A stretch of 64,000 nucleotides of DNA from Alviniconcha marisindica. Taxonomy: Eukaryota; Mollusca; Gastropoda; Provannidae. Numbering within the stretch: position 1 is the stretch's first letter; every line of letters begins with the position of its first letter. The notes beneath the pieces were generated by a model. It was given only the letters and a program-made list of their open reading frames with translations. It was not told the DNA's origin and did no database searches. Location: contig JABMCL010001030.1 in NCBI GenBank assembly GCA_018857735.1, positions 164,501-228,500 of the forward strand, read 5' to 3'. Made by a program: the position numbers and the translations under genes. Below are positions 23,468 to 36,918 of the stretch, piece after piece.

Positions 23468-23501
23468 TGGATGGATGGATGGATGGATGGATGGATGGAT
23501 G
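23468..23501. repeat. TGGA tetranucleotide repeat
   Basis: About eight units of atgg in a row. Confidence 0.95.
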
Positions 23502-24284
23502 CAGGGCAACAATCTCAAATCAGCAATCTTTTAGACCAGATTTTTAACCCCACTGCCCGCAGAGAGGCTGGAAAGGGTGACCCCACCCCACCAGCTTTTT
23601 CATAAAAGTGTCTTCAGATTTGCTCTGCAATGCCGTTCCTCAATGATCAGGGTATCTGCATCAAGATGAAGAAAAAGGCTATAAATTTGGCAAAACTGTG
23701 TCTAAATCACGCTCACTGCGGCAGACAGTAAGTAAGTAAGTTGGTGTATTATGCCCAGTCAAGACGGGTACCATGCACAGTCTGGTTGGAGCATATAACT
23801 AACTCATGCTACACACAAATGGGACGCCCACAGACCGAAGTTTACCACCCCTGGGGTGGGGGGTATATATTACAGTCATTAACACGGCAGGTGGGGCATC
23901 TATTGAAGTCATTAGCACAGCAGTAAATTATCAGGGCACCAACAATCTTCCAATCCACCTGATATATGAGAATCTGATTAAATTTATGTGCGCATGCGCA
24001 CACACACACACAAACCCATTCACACACACACACACGCACAATGTCCAATAAATATCACAGAAACACTGGGCAAGGATGCTCACACAGAACTGTTTGAGGG
24101 AGAGTGCAAGCAAGCTGTCACTTCATCACTCATGCTCCTGTGACAATTAAGCTTTCTCAAATTTTACAATTTTCACTTTTAGTCCTGTTTTCCTGGGTCT
24201 TTATTTGGGAGGAAACAAATATTTGATGATGATGATTGCTTTTACATGTCGACCCTCTCCATGTTTGAAAGCCTTTTTCTCTTT

Positions 24285-25160
24285 CAAAGGGGAAACAAAA
24301 CCAAAGATGCAAATAGGTCTCAAAATTTAGAAGATGAGCATATATTTCCAGCTGCTGTATTCTTCCTTCTGTTGGTTGCTCGATGACAGTTTTTGCGTTT
24401 TGTTTCTGAAATAAAGGAAATCAAGGAGGATTTTTGCTTCAAATTGGAGCTTAATTCTCAGGCACAGCGATGTTAGTCTGCCCTTTACCAACGAACAGCA
24501 GAAAAAAGTTTGGTTTGTGACCAATTTAAAGGGCCCCGAAAGGCAGTTTTCATTTGCAACGGAACGTTGAAAATTAACCCAATTATGAAAGTCTAGTGCA
24601 TAACATGACCTTTAAATCTAATAAAATGTCAATGCCATGAAAGTGTGTTTACGAAGGAAGAAATGCATGCCGATCAGGCCAAATTTTGTCTGCTTGTTTT
24701 AATCTTGAAATACGTGTGAGATCCGTGATGTAGGTCTCTAACATCACAAACAGACCACTGAGGCAAATGGCGAATGAGGCGTGTTTTCACCATCAATCAG
24801 TCCACAACGAAAATGCCACGCGAATGTAATGAGTCACTGACACAGACTGCTGGGCACAAAATGGCAGCACTCACAGTAATGTTTTTGTGACTTTCAAATG
24901 TCGATTGTTGACAAACGGGACCACAAAGCAAGCAAAAACTTGCATTGATATTTTATTGTCCCACAAATCAAGCAAAAACCTGCATTAATATTTCATCTTT
25001 CATCCCTATCACCTATTCCTATAAAGAGGGTCCATGGTGTCTCCTTGGTTTACTGAGCTCAGGAGCTGTGTGAAAGTCAAGGTGGACGTCCTGGGCTCCA
25101 GTCCCCAATAAACCTACAGTTTCTGTGGACGTAAAGCAACACCTCAACCAACATCCTTGG
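24285..25160 (+). repeat. dispersed element 'A-B', copy 2
   Basis: The same order as copy 1: aaccaaagatgcaa, gcacagcgatgttagtctg, cacaaaatggcagcactcac, then gagctgtgtgaaagtcaagg and tttctgtggacgtaaagcaa. An internal insertion of about 220 bp accounts for the extra length. Confidence 0.8.
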
Positions 25161-25213
25161 TTTGGTTCCTCTCTAATGTTAAGCAGTCTAGCAGATGTCA
25201 CTTATTCAAAGTT

Positions 25214-25412
25214 GGTGGGGGGGGGTGGGGGGGGGGGGGGGGGGGGGGGAGGGGGGTGTGTGCAAGAACAAGGGGGGTAAGAGAGGAGCTTGCATGAATA
25301 CATTTAACATCTTGTTTTCAGCTAAGCTTATGTATCATGCATGTGAGGGGGCATGTATGCATCATCTGTGGGTTTGTGTGTGTGTGTGCGTGCATGTGTG
25401 CTTGTGTGTGTG

Positions 25413-25476
<64 letters not shown>
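25214..25476. repeat. G run and TG microsatellite
   Basis: An almost pure G tract at 25216-25255 with a few interruptions, and TG-rich arrays from 25375 to 25476. Confidence 0.93.
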
Positions 25477-25477
<1 letters not shown>

Positions 25478-25499
25478 ACTTAGAACTGTTCTTTAGTGT

Positions 25500-26500
25500 A
25501 CATTTTCTTTTTTCCAACTATGGCTCCTTGTTTTGTTTTCAATGAGCTGCATGCTCCCATGGAAAAATGGCCAATGGAACAAAATAATACATCACTATTA
25601 TTATTAACTCATGTTACAGGCCTCGGAAGCATGGCTACTATCAAAATGCAATAAAAACAACAGCAAAATGCAAGACATTATCCTCTCCACATTATCTACA
25701 ATAAGCAAATTTGGCTGAGAGCAACAATATATTTTATTCTGCATACAACAAAACACCAAATGTTCTTTCTGCTTTTCTATATGGGTCGGCCTGGTGCTTT
25801 CTGGCACTATTACTTATCTTATATTGATGCTCTGCCCCGGTTAAAATGAATCATCTTTAATGATTAATTGCAGAAATTGTTTGCAAGTGTCTCGGAGGGC
25901 CTATTAGTAGGCAATGGCAGACATACATTCACAGTTTTATATGGCACCCACCGTTATTGCGGGATTTTATAGGTCTCCACCTCGGAAAGTAGGTGGGAGT
26001 TCAGCATTCCCTGGCAGGACATTGATAAAGTACGCTACACTGCTTTGTTCTTCTCATTCACCACTAAAACCTTGAAAATCACTTCGCACTGATCTGCAGT
26101 TTGGATTCACATTATACATTCACATGTATATCGTGTACAGATGTAGCACTGCAGAGGCAAGTACATTTAATCATCCCAGTTTTCCTTCCCAAGCGCTGGA
26201 CTAGATATACTACACAATGATTTTTTATTTTTTAATATGGTGAAAAATTGATTTGTGCTTAAAAGCAAATGTTGGAAATTGCATCAGACAAAACGATGGG
26301 GTGGGACGCAGTACTAGCCCAAAAGAAGATGCCCCTAACTTGAATGCTGCTAAGTGTTTCACTTGAACACAGAGTCCTCGTGCCAATCATCAATGATTGA
26401 AGCAGCTCAGTCCACTACTTTCATTTCCCACTGCGTTTAGTTTCACCCATAATTTGAGTAATTGACAAACATTTTTTTTTTTAAAGAAGAAGAAAAAGAA
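25500..26500. other. unique intron sequence
   Basis: About 1 kb with little repeat content compared with its surroundings. No exon was found. It could include regulatory sequence for the candidate first exon at 26925, but no motif supports this. Confidence 0.4.
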
Positions 26501-26529
26501 GATTAAGCATGCAAAAACTCCGTAATTAC

Positions 26530-26925
26530 CACGCAAGTTTCTGATCCATTCCTGCTCTCTTCTTGAATCATACGTAGCGGTGATCCCTTGCCTCGAAACC
26601 GACATGCTGCCACAGTGTACGCTCGGGAAAGTTTATGCTTTTCATCGACCGAGAAGAGAACTACAGCACTTGCAGGATCCTCGCTCCCTTGAGCTACCTG
26701 CTCTTGCCATTTTGGCGTCTCATAAATGCTCCCCGAGCGCTTCCGCTGGATGCGCACTTCTGTTCCTGCATCTTTGTCACCTGCATCACTTTCTTTCTCA
26801 GACGGAGGGTGGCTAGTTTCAGACTGTGGGGCTTCCTCGTCAGCCGAGCTGCTCTTTAGTTTGTCCAAGTCTGCTCCCATGATGCTGTGCGAATTGGCCC
26901 GGGGGTTGCCTGCATGTAGATGTAC
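26530..26925 (-). CDS. unc-13 candidate alternative first or cassette exon
   Basis: An open stretch runs from an AG (accttag) at 26926-26927 to a GT donor (GCGTG|gtaatt). It holds 132 codons in phase 0 on both sides. It would therefore splice in frame to the 20973 exon, and could be inserted after the 46012 exon without frame change. An internal ATG at 26880 (MGADLDKL) could be a start codon, giving a 117-residue N-terminus. The product is Ser/Glu-rich with RKRSGSIYETPKW and VVLFSVDEKHKLSRAY. UNC-13 genes in worm and fly do use alternative starts, but I cannot match this sequence to a known one. It could also be a nested or chance ORF. Confidence 0.45.
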
Positions 26926-28519
26926 CTAAGGTAAGCCTGTTTTTTCTGTCACTGCTTGAGCTTGCTTCCGACCGACACTTTCCTGGTTCTACCACGTTAA
27001 AAAAAAAGAATTGATCAAAAGCACACCGCAAGCAAAGACACAAGTTGGCCTGAAAACGCTGGTTAGTAAATGGATAGAGGATTGGTTTTTATCGCCCTGT
27101 CAACCACGACGGTTATATCTGGGTGACATCAGTAATTGGACTTTAATGCCCTGTCAACTACACGGGATCACTTCACAATGGGATGAAAACAAAAAAGACA
27201 CAAATATTTCCTTTCAGCAATCATACGATTGTTCTATCAATAGTCTAGCAAAAGAAGTATTTGCTCTTTTTTTCTTTCTCTGAGTGTGCATTGCCACATT
27301 TTCATGACTTCCTCAAATGTCAATTTCTGACAAACCACATCATAAATTGACTCCAAAACTGCTGTGCAAGTTCAAAGAAAAAAAAAAGAAAAAGAAAAAA
27401 ATCATTTCTAGTGACAGGACTTGAGATGCTTCCTCACCTTAGGTCCCCTTTAATTATTGTTATGCATTAAACTGCACCACACAGGAAATTACTACCAGTT
27501 CACATCACTCTTCTATGAGAAGACATTTTTTTTTTTTTTTTTAAACTACAAGGAAAAAAGTATGGATCACCTAGGTGCTATTACAAACCTTTTTTTCTTT
27601 AAAAAAAAAATCTGTGTACAGTGTGTTAATTGAAATGCAAGATTCACCAGCTGCTACCATGCCTGAGCTCCGTTACAAACAATCCATATTTTTCCATCTC
27701 AGAAACTGCTTTCTGTTGGTTAAAAAAACACAGTCACTGTTGGGTGGCTTGCCCAGTTTTTTTGTTTTGTTTTTTGTTTTGAGAAAGCTAGAAGAGTACA
27801 GCCTTATTCAAACGAGCAGCATCGGCAGCTATTCCACACCCTGGCGCTACTAATATCAGTAGCACACCTGTGAGTCTGACATCAAGGAAAGATGATTCTG
27901 ACTCACAATAATATGATGCACAACTGCCCACATGCAGTAAAGCACAATTAAATCACCGGTTCTTTAAAATTAGCTCCTTCTTCAGGAACCTAGCACCGAC
28001 TCATGGATCTCCAGCATATCTGGACGAGCAGGAGAACAAGACTTCCTCCTTCTAGCTGGCAAAAAGTATGAGAGCCTACCACGACCAATGATGGGTTTTT
28101 AATCAGCATAATCTACAGTGCCAGCAAGCTGCAGAATCAACAAGTTCTGTCACATTGTCGCTGCTGGAATTCAACACCTCTCGCTAAAACCCAGCCTAGT
28201 GCTCTTCCGTTTCTGGGTGCGATCCACAGAACAATCTGCCTTCAGAAAAAGAAAAGAAGGGGGGAAAAAGCATCTTCTTCGACCGTATTTTTTTTCTTCC
28301 ATTCCTTTTTTCTTTCTTTAAAAAACACACACATTGAATGGTATCATCAGGTGTACAAAGCCACTGTGTAGTCTCTCTCTCTGTCCACCCCCCCCCCCCC
28401 CCGTGATCTCTCACACTTTTGTTTTGAATTGGAAGCCTGGAACACAACAGGAAATGCCAATGTCTACATGAGACTATGAATGGGAGACAACAGGAAGGAG
28501 TAAAAGTAATCAACTAGTA

Positions 28520-28571
<52 letters not shown>

Positions 28572-29600
28572 ATGCGTGCCTCACATATGCGTGCATGTGC
28601 ACATGCATGCATTATGTATGTGTTATGTGCACACATACAGAGCACTGGAAATAAATGTCATAGTAATGCGTCATTACTATAAACTAGCAAGCAATTATTT
28701 GTTTTAATTTTTAATTTGGGCATCAAACACAATTACTGTGCCTCTACACTGAAATAATTATGATCCATAAAATGAACCTCCGGTAAGCTGATAAAAAGCC
28801 ACTGAAATGTAATAAGCCTAAACAGCAGTTGCTGCTCTCCTGATCTTAGCAAGTGCACTTCTGTCAGGACAGCCATCATCCTTGATCATTGATTTTTAAA
28901 ACCCCCGCAAAAAGGTGAACATTTTTTTTTTTCATGCTCCACAAGCCATATTCCACTTGAATTCTCAGCCAGTCACAGATCTCGCTCCACAGCTGTCACA
29001 ACATCAGCAACTGCCTATCTGCCACGACTCTGGCCACTGAAATGGCAGCAGAAAAATGCCTGTAAACAAATATCGAGCTGAAAGAATGAAAACACCACTC
29101 AAAACCCACTCCCATCAGTCACCGAATGAACAAAGGGCTTAGAGCTGGACAGACAGTCCACACCACCGAGGCAAAACGTCCAGGCTGAGGCTCTGAGGCA
29201 ACGCAACTATGACAGCTACAAGAATCCCTCCAGTACTAAAAGGCAGTGTGATTCAAATGGCAAGCGAGCGGGGAGGACTGCTGGTGTATTAGTCAACAGA
29301 CACAATGTTCCCTGTCAGATGCAACATAGGCGACAGCTGCGGGCCTCTGGCCATAAAGACCACCACTCTGGTGCTGATAGCTTAGTGCTTGCTGCTGCCA
29401 CTGATGCTGAGATTAACCAATCTGTTCTCATACATGTACACAGACATACAATGGGCACCTCACAGCTAGGTCAGCCTCCGCATGTAGCTGTTGTCAGTAA
29501 TGTAACAATGGTTTTCACTCCCAGCTTGTAACAAAACAGCCTTCAGTGTGCTGTTTCATGAAGACTGCAATCTTATAAAAGGGGTCCTCATTTTTGCCAA
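26926..29600. other. intron, mostly unique
   Basis: It holds a mollusc-type motif block (27063-27175, with repeated gccctgtcaac), A/T runs (27370-27400, 27525-27545), a C run (28388-28402) and a TG array (28523-28570). No exon was recognised. Confidence 0.55.
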
Positions 29601-29621
29601 TCACAGCCACACTGGGAGTGG

Positions 29622-29680
29622 AAGAGGGTGGGGTGGGGTGGGGGTGGGGGTGGGGGTGGGGGTGGGGGTGGGGGTGGGAG
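29622..29680. repeat. GGGGTG repeat, G-quadruplex-prone
   Basis: Nine or so runs of four to five G separated by single T on the plus strand. Confidence 0.93.
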
Positions 29681-29814
29681 GCTGCTGCTTCTCCTCAGGC
29701 ACACACACATAAAAACATCTTCTTCCATTTTGTTTGTGAATCATGTCAAGGCTGAAACTCTTCCACACACACCTATCCCTCACATTGTTGTATGTTAATT
29801 GTAACCAGCATTTG

Positions 29815-31055
29815 CACAGGAACCTACCAGATTTACTGCTCATCCAACAACACTGTCGTCTGTTGTTGCCACCATTTGCGTGGGGATCCACTAGATTTAT
29901 TCCTCATCCAACAACACTGTCGTTTGTTGTCTTCACCATCTGCATGGGGACCTACCAGATTTACTGTTCATCCAACAACACTGTCATCTGCTGTTACCAA
30001 CACTTCCACGGGGATCGCGATCTACAAGATTTACTTCATCCAACAACAGTACGATCTGTTGTCACCACAATTTACACTGGGATCCACCAGGATTTCTTCC
30101 TCATCACACAGCACTGTTGCCAGCTGTGACCATTCTATTCACACAGGAATGAGGGACCCACCAGTGATTTTTCCTCATCCACAACACCGCTCTCTTCCTC
30201 ATCACACAGCACTGTTGCCAGCTGTGACCACTCTATTCACACAGGAATGAGGGACCCACCGGGGATTTTTCCTCATCCACAACACTGCTCTCTTCCTCAT
30301 CACACAGCACTGTTGCCAGCTGTGACCACTCTATTCACACAGGAATGAGGGATCCACCGGGGATTTTTCCTCATCCACAACACTGCTCTCTTCCTCATCA
30401 GATGTACAGCACTGTTGCCAGCTGTGACCACTCTATTCACACAGGAATTCACTGCATTTATTCCTCATCAAACAGAACTGTGCAGTCTCCTAGCTGTCAC
30501 TGTGCACATACATCCACCAGGGTTTACTCCTTCATCCAGTAACACATTTTGTCAGCTGTCACCACTATATTCATACAGGGATCCTTGACCATATATTTCT
30601 TCATCCAGTAGCACTGGTTGTCAGCTGTCACCACTATATTCACACATGTATCCACCAGGGTTTATTCCCTCATCTAGTAACATAGTTTCTCAGCTGTCAC
30701 CACTCTATTCACACAGGAATCCATCAGGGTTTATTCTCTCATCCAGTAACATGGTTGTCAGCTGTCACCACTATATTCACACAGGGATCCATCATCAGGG
30801 TTTATTCCTTCATCCAGTGACACAGTTTGTCAGCTGTCACCACTATATTCACACAGGGATCCATCATCAGGGTTTATTCCTTCATCCAGTAACACAGTTT
30901 GTCAGATGTCACCACTATATTCACACAGGGATCCATCAGGGTCTATTCCTTCATCCAGTAACACAGTTTGTCAGTTGTCACCACTATATTCACACAGGGA
31001 TCCATCAGGGTCTATTCCTTCATCCAGTAACACTGGTTGTTGCAATTTCCTGAGA
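29815..31055. repeat. minisatellite block of two related families
   Basis: 29815-30100 has ~67-bp units with tcatccaacaacactgtc and ggggatcca. 30100-30460 has ~110-bp units with cacagcactgttgccagctg and gaatgagggacccacc. 30500-31050 has ~65-bp units with gtcaccactatattcacaca and gtttattcc. All share tcatcca and ttcacac words, so they are probably one array that diverged. Confidence 0.85.
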
Positions 31056-31236
31056 ACTGGTCAAGCAAAACAACTGCTGGTATGTTTAAGCAATTGCTGA
31101 TTTTTTTCCTTCTGGTATCTGCTGATCTTAACCATTAAAATACCGGATATTACTGGTTGATGTGAATTACCCTGAAACTCCCATGACTAAAATCCCCAAA
31201 GTCAGAGTGCAGCTGCTGCAGCAGCAATTTAGTTAG

Positions 31237-31797
31237 TTAATTACTTGGATTTTAATGTCCTGGGAGTGGTGGGTGACACTATTACTTGGATTTTGATGTC
31301 CTGGGAGTGGTGGGTGACACTATTACTTGGATTTTGATGTTGTGGGAGTGGTGGGTGACACTATTACTTGGATTTTGATGTTGTGGGAGTGGTGGGATTT
31401 TAATGTCCTGGGAGTGGCGGGTGACACTATTACTTGGATTTTGATGTTGTGAGAGTGGTGGGTGACACTATTACTTGGATTTTGATGTCCTGGGAGTGGT
31501 TGGTGACATTATTACTTGGATTCTGATGTCCTGGGAGTGGTGGGTGACATTATTACTTGGATTCTGATGTCCTGGGAGTGGTGGGTGACACTATTACTTG
31601 GATTTTGATGTCGTGGGAGTGGTGGGTGACACTATTACTTGGATTTTAATATCCTGGGAGTGGTAGGTGACACTATTACTTGGATTTTGATGTCCTGGGA
31701 GTGGTGGATGACACTATTACTCGGATTTTGATGTCCTGGGAGTGGTGGGTGACACTATTACTTGGATTTTGATGTCCTGGGAGTGGTGGTGACACTG
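31237..31797. repeat. 41-bp minisatellite, about 13 copies
   Basis: The unit is cactattacttggattttga followed by tgtcctgggagtggtgggtga. Confidence 0.95.
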
Positions 31798-31814
31798 CAT
31801 TTGCATACAGTATG

Positions 31815-32010
31815 ACAGCACGTGCAGGTGTGGGGAAACGGCTGCACACACTACCTTCTCACCCAGCAGTGGGTAACCTTGGCGTTTAGCTGAGGAATGC
31901 CACCAAACACAGTATGTACAGGTGTGGGGAAATGGCTGCACACACTACCTTTTCACCCAACAGTGGGTGAACCTCGGGGTTTAGCTGAGGAATGCCACCA
32001 AACAAATGAA
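31815..32010. repeat. 97-bp tandem duplication
   Basis: Two copies of caggtgtggggaaacggctg ... gtttagctgaggaatgccac, starting near 31822 and 31919. Confidence 0.9.
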
Positions 32011-33220
32011 CTCCCTCATCTAATAACACAGTCCCATTGTCACCACTGTTTATGCTGGGATCCACCCTCTGCAGATTCAACCCTCGTTCAGCATCACTTT
32101 GGTGCACAACCAGGTGTTGAGCTGTATCCTCCACCATCACTGCCGCGCTTCAACAGACGCTGCATTCAGAGCAACCACCTCCTGCAAGCTTTGCTAAGAC
32201 CACTTGCAGAGCCAGCCATTTGGTTTTTCCGCCAAAACACTTTTGGTAGTCTTACACTACTCTTGTCATTCACAGCTTTGTTGAAACAGTAAGAGGTGGT
32301 ACTGACGCACACAGCACAAGCGTAGTAGTCACGAAAACAACAACAAAACAAACACAAACAACCCATTCCCACTGGAAGGCTCATTACCAAAAGCTGTAAA
32401 GGTTACAGTGGTAGTGACAGCTGCAGTTATGAAACCCACTGCAACGGCTATATGTTTCTATAATGAGCCCATATTGCCCTAATTAGCAACAAGCTGATCG
32501 CTAATGTCATATTCATGGTGACATTTCTCAGTTTATTTGGTACTGACTTCATTCTAACACCAAAGAAAGGCTACACGGATATATGCACACTGGCAGCATC
32601 AAATCTCTGTCACTGAATAGGAACCCAAATGCAAAATTTCTGGCAGTACAAATCAACACAGATACAACAGTAAATCAGACAGAGAAAAAAAGCACAAATA
32701 CTCCAAAGAATGACAACTACTAACACTGTTGCTACGTAACTGTGCAGGTGAACTGGTCCAGCAGCAATTATCTCAGCAGCATCTGATCTCTGCATCCACC
32801 ACGGACCATCAATCATCACAAAAGCATTAGTCCCTACCCCCTTCCCCTCACACGCACATACAAATACTACATGAATGATTTATTCCAAATAAATTTCCCC
32901 TGTGGAAGTACATAATGGGTGCGCTTCCAGTGTCTAGTCAAGCCGAAATACTGATCACAATGACATCTCTCGGTTCACCACACCAGATAGTTTAAACATT
33001 CAAAATTAACAGCGGTGAAATATGTACTGTACAGGAAGCTTACGAATCTTGAAAACATATGATGACTGCAGTCATGATTTCCCCTCTCCCAATGATGCCA
33101 GTTCCCCCTCTTCATATCTCTTGTGTATTTGTAACAATAGTCTAGCAGAATTTGTGTCTGTCTGGAAGTCGCATGCAAAAAGTACTTGGCTCAGCCAGAC
33201 TGCAAGGGGCTAATAACTGC
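32011..33220. other. intron, unique
   Basis: No exon, element or clear repeat. The TAAT-rich stretch at 32450-32560 looks unlike the flanking repeats. Confidence 0.5.
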
Positions 33221-33221
33221 A

Positions 33222-33892
33222 ATAATAAACCATCAAAGTCCACTTGTCCCACACTCCAAGCCTCACTTTTCGGCACCTTCCACCAAAACTCTGCCAGAAC
33301 TAGTCATGATGGGTTACACCACTGAAGGGGCACTCTTTATCTCCATGCAGCTGTCCACTGACACTGTCAGTGCCCTCCGAAAAGGTTTGGGTACTTATAA
33401 GACTGTCAAAGCAACACGGTGTTGAAGCATGCATGTAAATGTGAGGCCTGTCCGCTTGGGGATAAAAAAAATGAGTTCAGTCTCGTTTCAGCAAACGGTT
33501 TTGGTTTTATTTGTGATGGCATAAACAATGTGGTTGGCTATAAATGAAACACCTGATACAGTTTAAATTGTCTGTTACAAACCTACTGCTATCTAAGCAC
33601 CAATGAAAAACTGTTAGTTAGCTGACAGTTTTTGGAGACCTGTGGCGTAACCAATTGGGGCAGGGGTTGGAGGAAGGATGTTGTAAACCAGCGCTCGGAG
33701 TTGGGAGCTCTCCCTCAAGCCAGAAGACAGGTACAAGGCCCGGGAGCTGGAATGGACAGTGAAATAAGACTCAGCACAGAAAGCTGATCCAGGAAGGGAA
33801 AATTCTACCAACGCTCCTGCCAGGAATTAAACCCACAACCTTTTGACCAAGAATCTGGCACTCTTCCACTGAGCTATCTATCGCCACTCCCG
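33222..33892 (-). mobile_element. ~670-bp tRNA-headed SINE-like element
   Basis: On the minus strand the element begins near 33892 with a tRNA-like head: gccgggagtggcgatagata, then TAGCTCAGTGG (A-box type) and GGTTTAATTCC (B-box type), spaced as in a tRNA gene. The body continues with ttggttacgccacaggtctc and ctaacagttttt and ends near 33222. A second copy of the body, in the other orientation, lies at 59310-59795. The head cannot be a normal tRNA gene because no acceptor-stem pairing follows the B box. Confidence 0.75.
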
Positions 33893-34453
33893 GCAATTAT
33901 TGGTCCATCAGCAAACAGTTTAGTTTCTGTCACTCAATTAACTAGTGTCTGACACCAGGCTCGGTCCTTGGCTCCACTGTCTCACTGCACCTAATTGTCA
34001 CACCCATTATTCTCCGCCAGTGTTTGCAGTCTTGGCTTTACCCTGCCTATGGTACATGGGACAGGCATGCAGACTGCTGGCACACACCATCACCATCACC
34101 ATCAGCACAGATGACGTAATCGTTGCAGCTGAATTCATGGGCTCTGTGTGTGCTCAGCATGAATAACTCATGGGTTTCAGATGACAGCAGAACACTGCAT
34201 CCCACTAAAGTGTGATGCTGTTTGTGGTAGATTATGTGGCCCACTGATGCTGTGCTATGTTTGAAAGGAAACGGAACTTTCCTGGAGCCAGAAGGAGCTT
34301 ACATATTGGACAACACTGCAAGATGCCAATGTTGAGAAATCCAAAGAGAACATCTGAAGAGGAGGAAGGAGTGTAAGGCAAATGCTCACCTAGACGTATG
34401 CTCACAAATGCTCACCAAAGTGCTGCAGACATTTCGGCTCACTAATATGGTGT

Positions 34454-34457
<4 letters not shown>

Positions 34458-34527
<70 letters not shown>

Positions 34528-34681
34528 GACAGATGAATAACTGAGTGTAATGATGGAATCACAGACATAGACACACAGACACACACATTTGAACAATTGA
34601 GTATAATGATGGAATAATGGACAAACTGTCACTCACAATTTTAATAACTTAGTCATAGGAAATGGTCACCACATCAAATAC

Positions 34682-34755
<74 letters not shown>

Positions 34756-34900
34756 TTTCCATCATTCAGTCATTATGCTGAGTTATTAACATATATATAA
34801 TATATATAAAACTGAGTATAATGACTGAGTGACAGAAAACTGTCACCCATACACTTTTAATAACTCAATCATGGGAAATGGATGCCTCATGTATATATAT
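34458..34900. repeat. two CA microsatellites and a diverged duplication
   Basis: AC arrays at 34458-34522 and 34684-34750 lie between related sequences (ctgtcactcacaattttaat near 34627 and ctgtcacccatacactttta near 34839). AT-rich palindromic tatatataatatatata occurs at 34793 and 34894. A 22-bp direct duplication (gtcaggttggagccaacac) lies at 34935-34973. Confidence 0.85.
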
Positions 34901-34974
34901 AATATATATATAAAAATTATATGTATATACACTGTCAGGTTGGAGCCAACACACTGTCAGGTTGGAGCCAACAA

Positions 34975-36890
34975 CTTTCTGCCATACTCAACAGGGTCTG
35001 ATGTCGTGTGCAACAGCTTGCAGACATCCCTGCAAGTGGATCTCTCCATCCCTCAGTTTCCACATGCAAAAAATGTGTCACGCTGTATCAGTGAGCAGCC
35101 CTACAGAGGCAACATGATATCGGTGACCACCTGTCTAGTTGAGCATTTGTTGAAGAAGCATCTGCCCAGTGAGCATTTGTTCGTTCCAAGGAAGAAGAAA
35201 CGCATACCAAAAGGCAAAGCAGATGTGCAGGTCAATGCTACGGTGGCACAAAAGAGCACACATATTTGTTTTTCACACAAATCTCACACATATCTTCGTC
35301 AAATGCCTGTTTCAGACAGAACAGTACGCTACTAAAAACACAGAAGAATTTCTCCCATGAAGCAAAAAAAATGAATCAGTAGTATATATTTCAGTGTTTA
35401 CAATGTGTAGTTTTTCACATTCACAGATTCTGTTCATATTTCTTGCTGTTGTAAACCAAGGAAGGATGCAGAACAATTATACACACACTCCAAGCATTAG
35501 TGAGCGACAGACTTATTTGCAAGCTCTGACTAAGCTCACCGCCTTACTGCATTACTCTCACTCTGTAATGAAATATGAAATACCATCAGATGGACCTCTG
35601 CTGGAACAACACAAACACAACTACCCCAATAAAAACAACAGCACATCCTTGATCCAACATCTGTTTTGCCTCTCGCACAATGCATGTTAGCTTTCCACTT
35701 GTCAATAATGAACCAGGTGTTTTCCTCTTCATAGCACAATATGTTATCTGCCCTGTTTAGGAAAATTAGTTCTTGATTACACAGGGGACAGCTACGGGGA
35801 CAGCAGCGCTGTATCCAGTCCTTGGGATGAAACGTCACTGGTGGTCTACCACCGTTGCTTGCTATCTCCGGCAGTATAGTCATCACTCTTGCAATGAAAG
35901 CCAGGCACACACACACACACACACACACAGCCTCACTGTAGTCATTCCCTTGATGACTGAGGCACAGTCCTACATTATCACAAAGAAAGAATGAAAGCCG
36001 GGGCAAACTGTTCCATCTCTTTTCTGATTATTTATAAAAAAATCAAAAAAATCTACAGGAACATTTTTAATGTGTATGGCCCAAAAGCAAATGGATCCGC
36101 AGTGCTTTTTATCCTCGTCTGAGATGCTGTAATATCAGAAGACCTAAAATGTTGAGTGCAACGCTGATACAGCCCTGAACGCTGGCACCTATACTCTGCC
36201 AATCACATGTCCACTATAAATATCAGCTGGCTGTCAGCCTCTGGGCTACATCCAACTCCCTGATTCATGACAAAGAATTCTTTCATACCAGGTTTCTCAT
36301 TAGACTCTTGTCAACCCTGCTAACATAAAAGAAAAAGGTCTGGTTAAAAAAAGATGCTGGAGCTCATCAGATGTAAACGGTCAATATGCCTGATATGAAC
36401 TCCATTATGTGAAAGACCTTCTTAATTCCAAAGTTTCTGAATCACAGGAGCACTTCTTGAACAGACATGATCACATGTACAATGGGAAGGTGGGTGGGGA
36501 GTTGCTGCATGCTTCCACTGGGTCAAGACAATTTTACCAGGAAGGTCAGTTAAGCCATAGGCACCAGTATTCATGTCTCTATGTAACAACCAGAAATAGA
36601 AGGAAAACAAAACAAAACACTCTTGTCATAAAAAAATACACACACACACATACACACGCACACACACACAACTACATCAGTATATATTATACTTTAAAGA
36701 AATCAAGTCCATAGTATAAACCAATAACAATAAGAACAGTGATGTATGTGTAATGTGCTCAATGATGCCCTGAGCAAAATCATTAAAGCCTTCATTGTAA
36801 TTCAGGTAAACAACCAGCAGTAAAAAACACACACACAAAAACACATTTTACAGTTAGTCATTGGAAAGCCTGAATTAGGCTGTTGGACTT
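34975..36890. other. intron, mostly unique
   Basis: The plus strand is open at 34829-35335 but shows no recognised domain, and the frame runs through microsatellite at its start, so I do not call a gene. CA arrays lie at 35906-35930 and 36636-36670. Confidence 0.5.
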
Positions 36891-36892
36891 AA

Positions 36893-36918
36893 TATATATA
36901 TATATATATATATATATA
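36893..36918. repeat. TA microsatellite
   Basis: A run of about 13 TA units. Confidence 0.95.

Noticed and set aside
33830..33892. tRNA gene on the minus strand
   Set aside because: A- and B-box sequences are present but the 3' acceptor stem does not pair with the 5' end and the sequence continues into a repeated body, so it is a SINE head.
34829..35335. 168-codon plus-strand ORF
   Set aside because: It begins in AT-repeat sequence, has no recognised domain, and the frame is not supported by splice or promoter signals.
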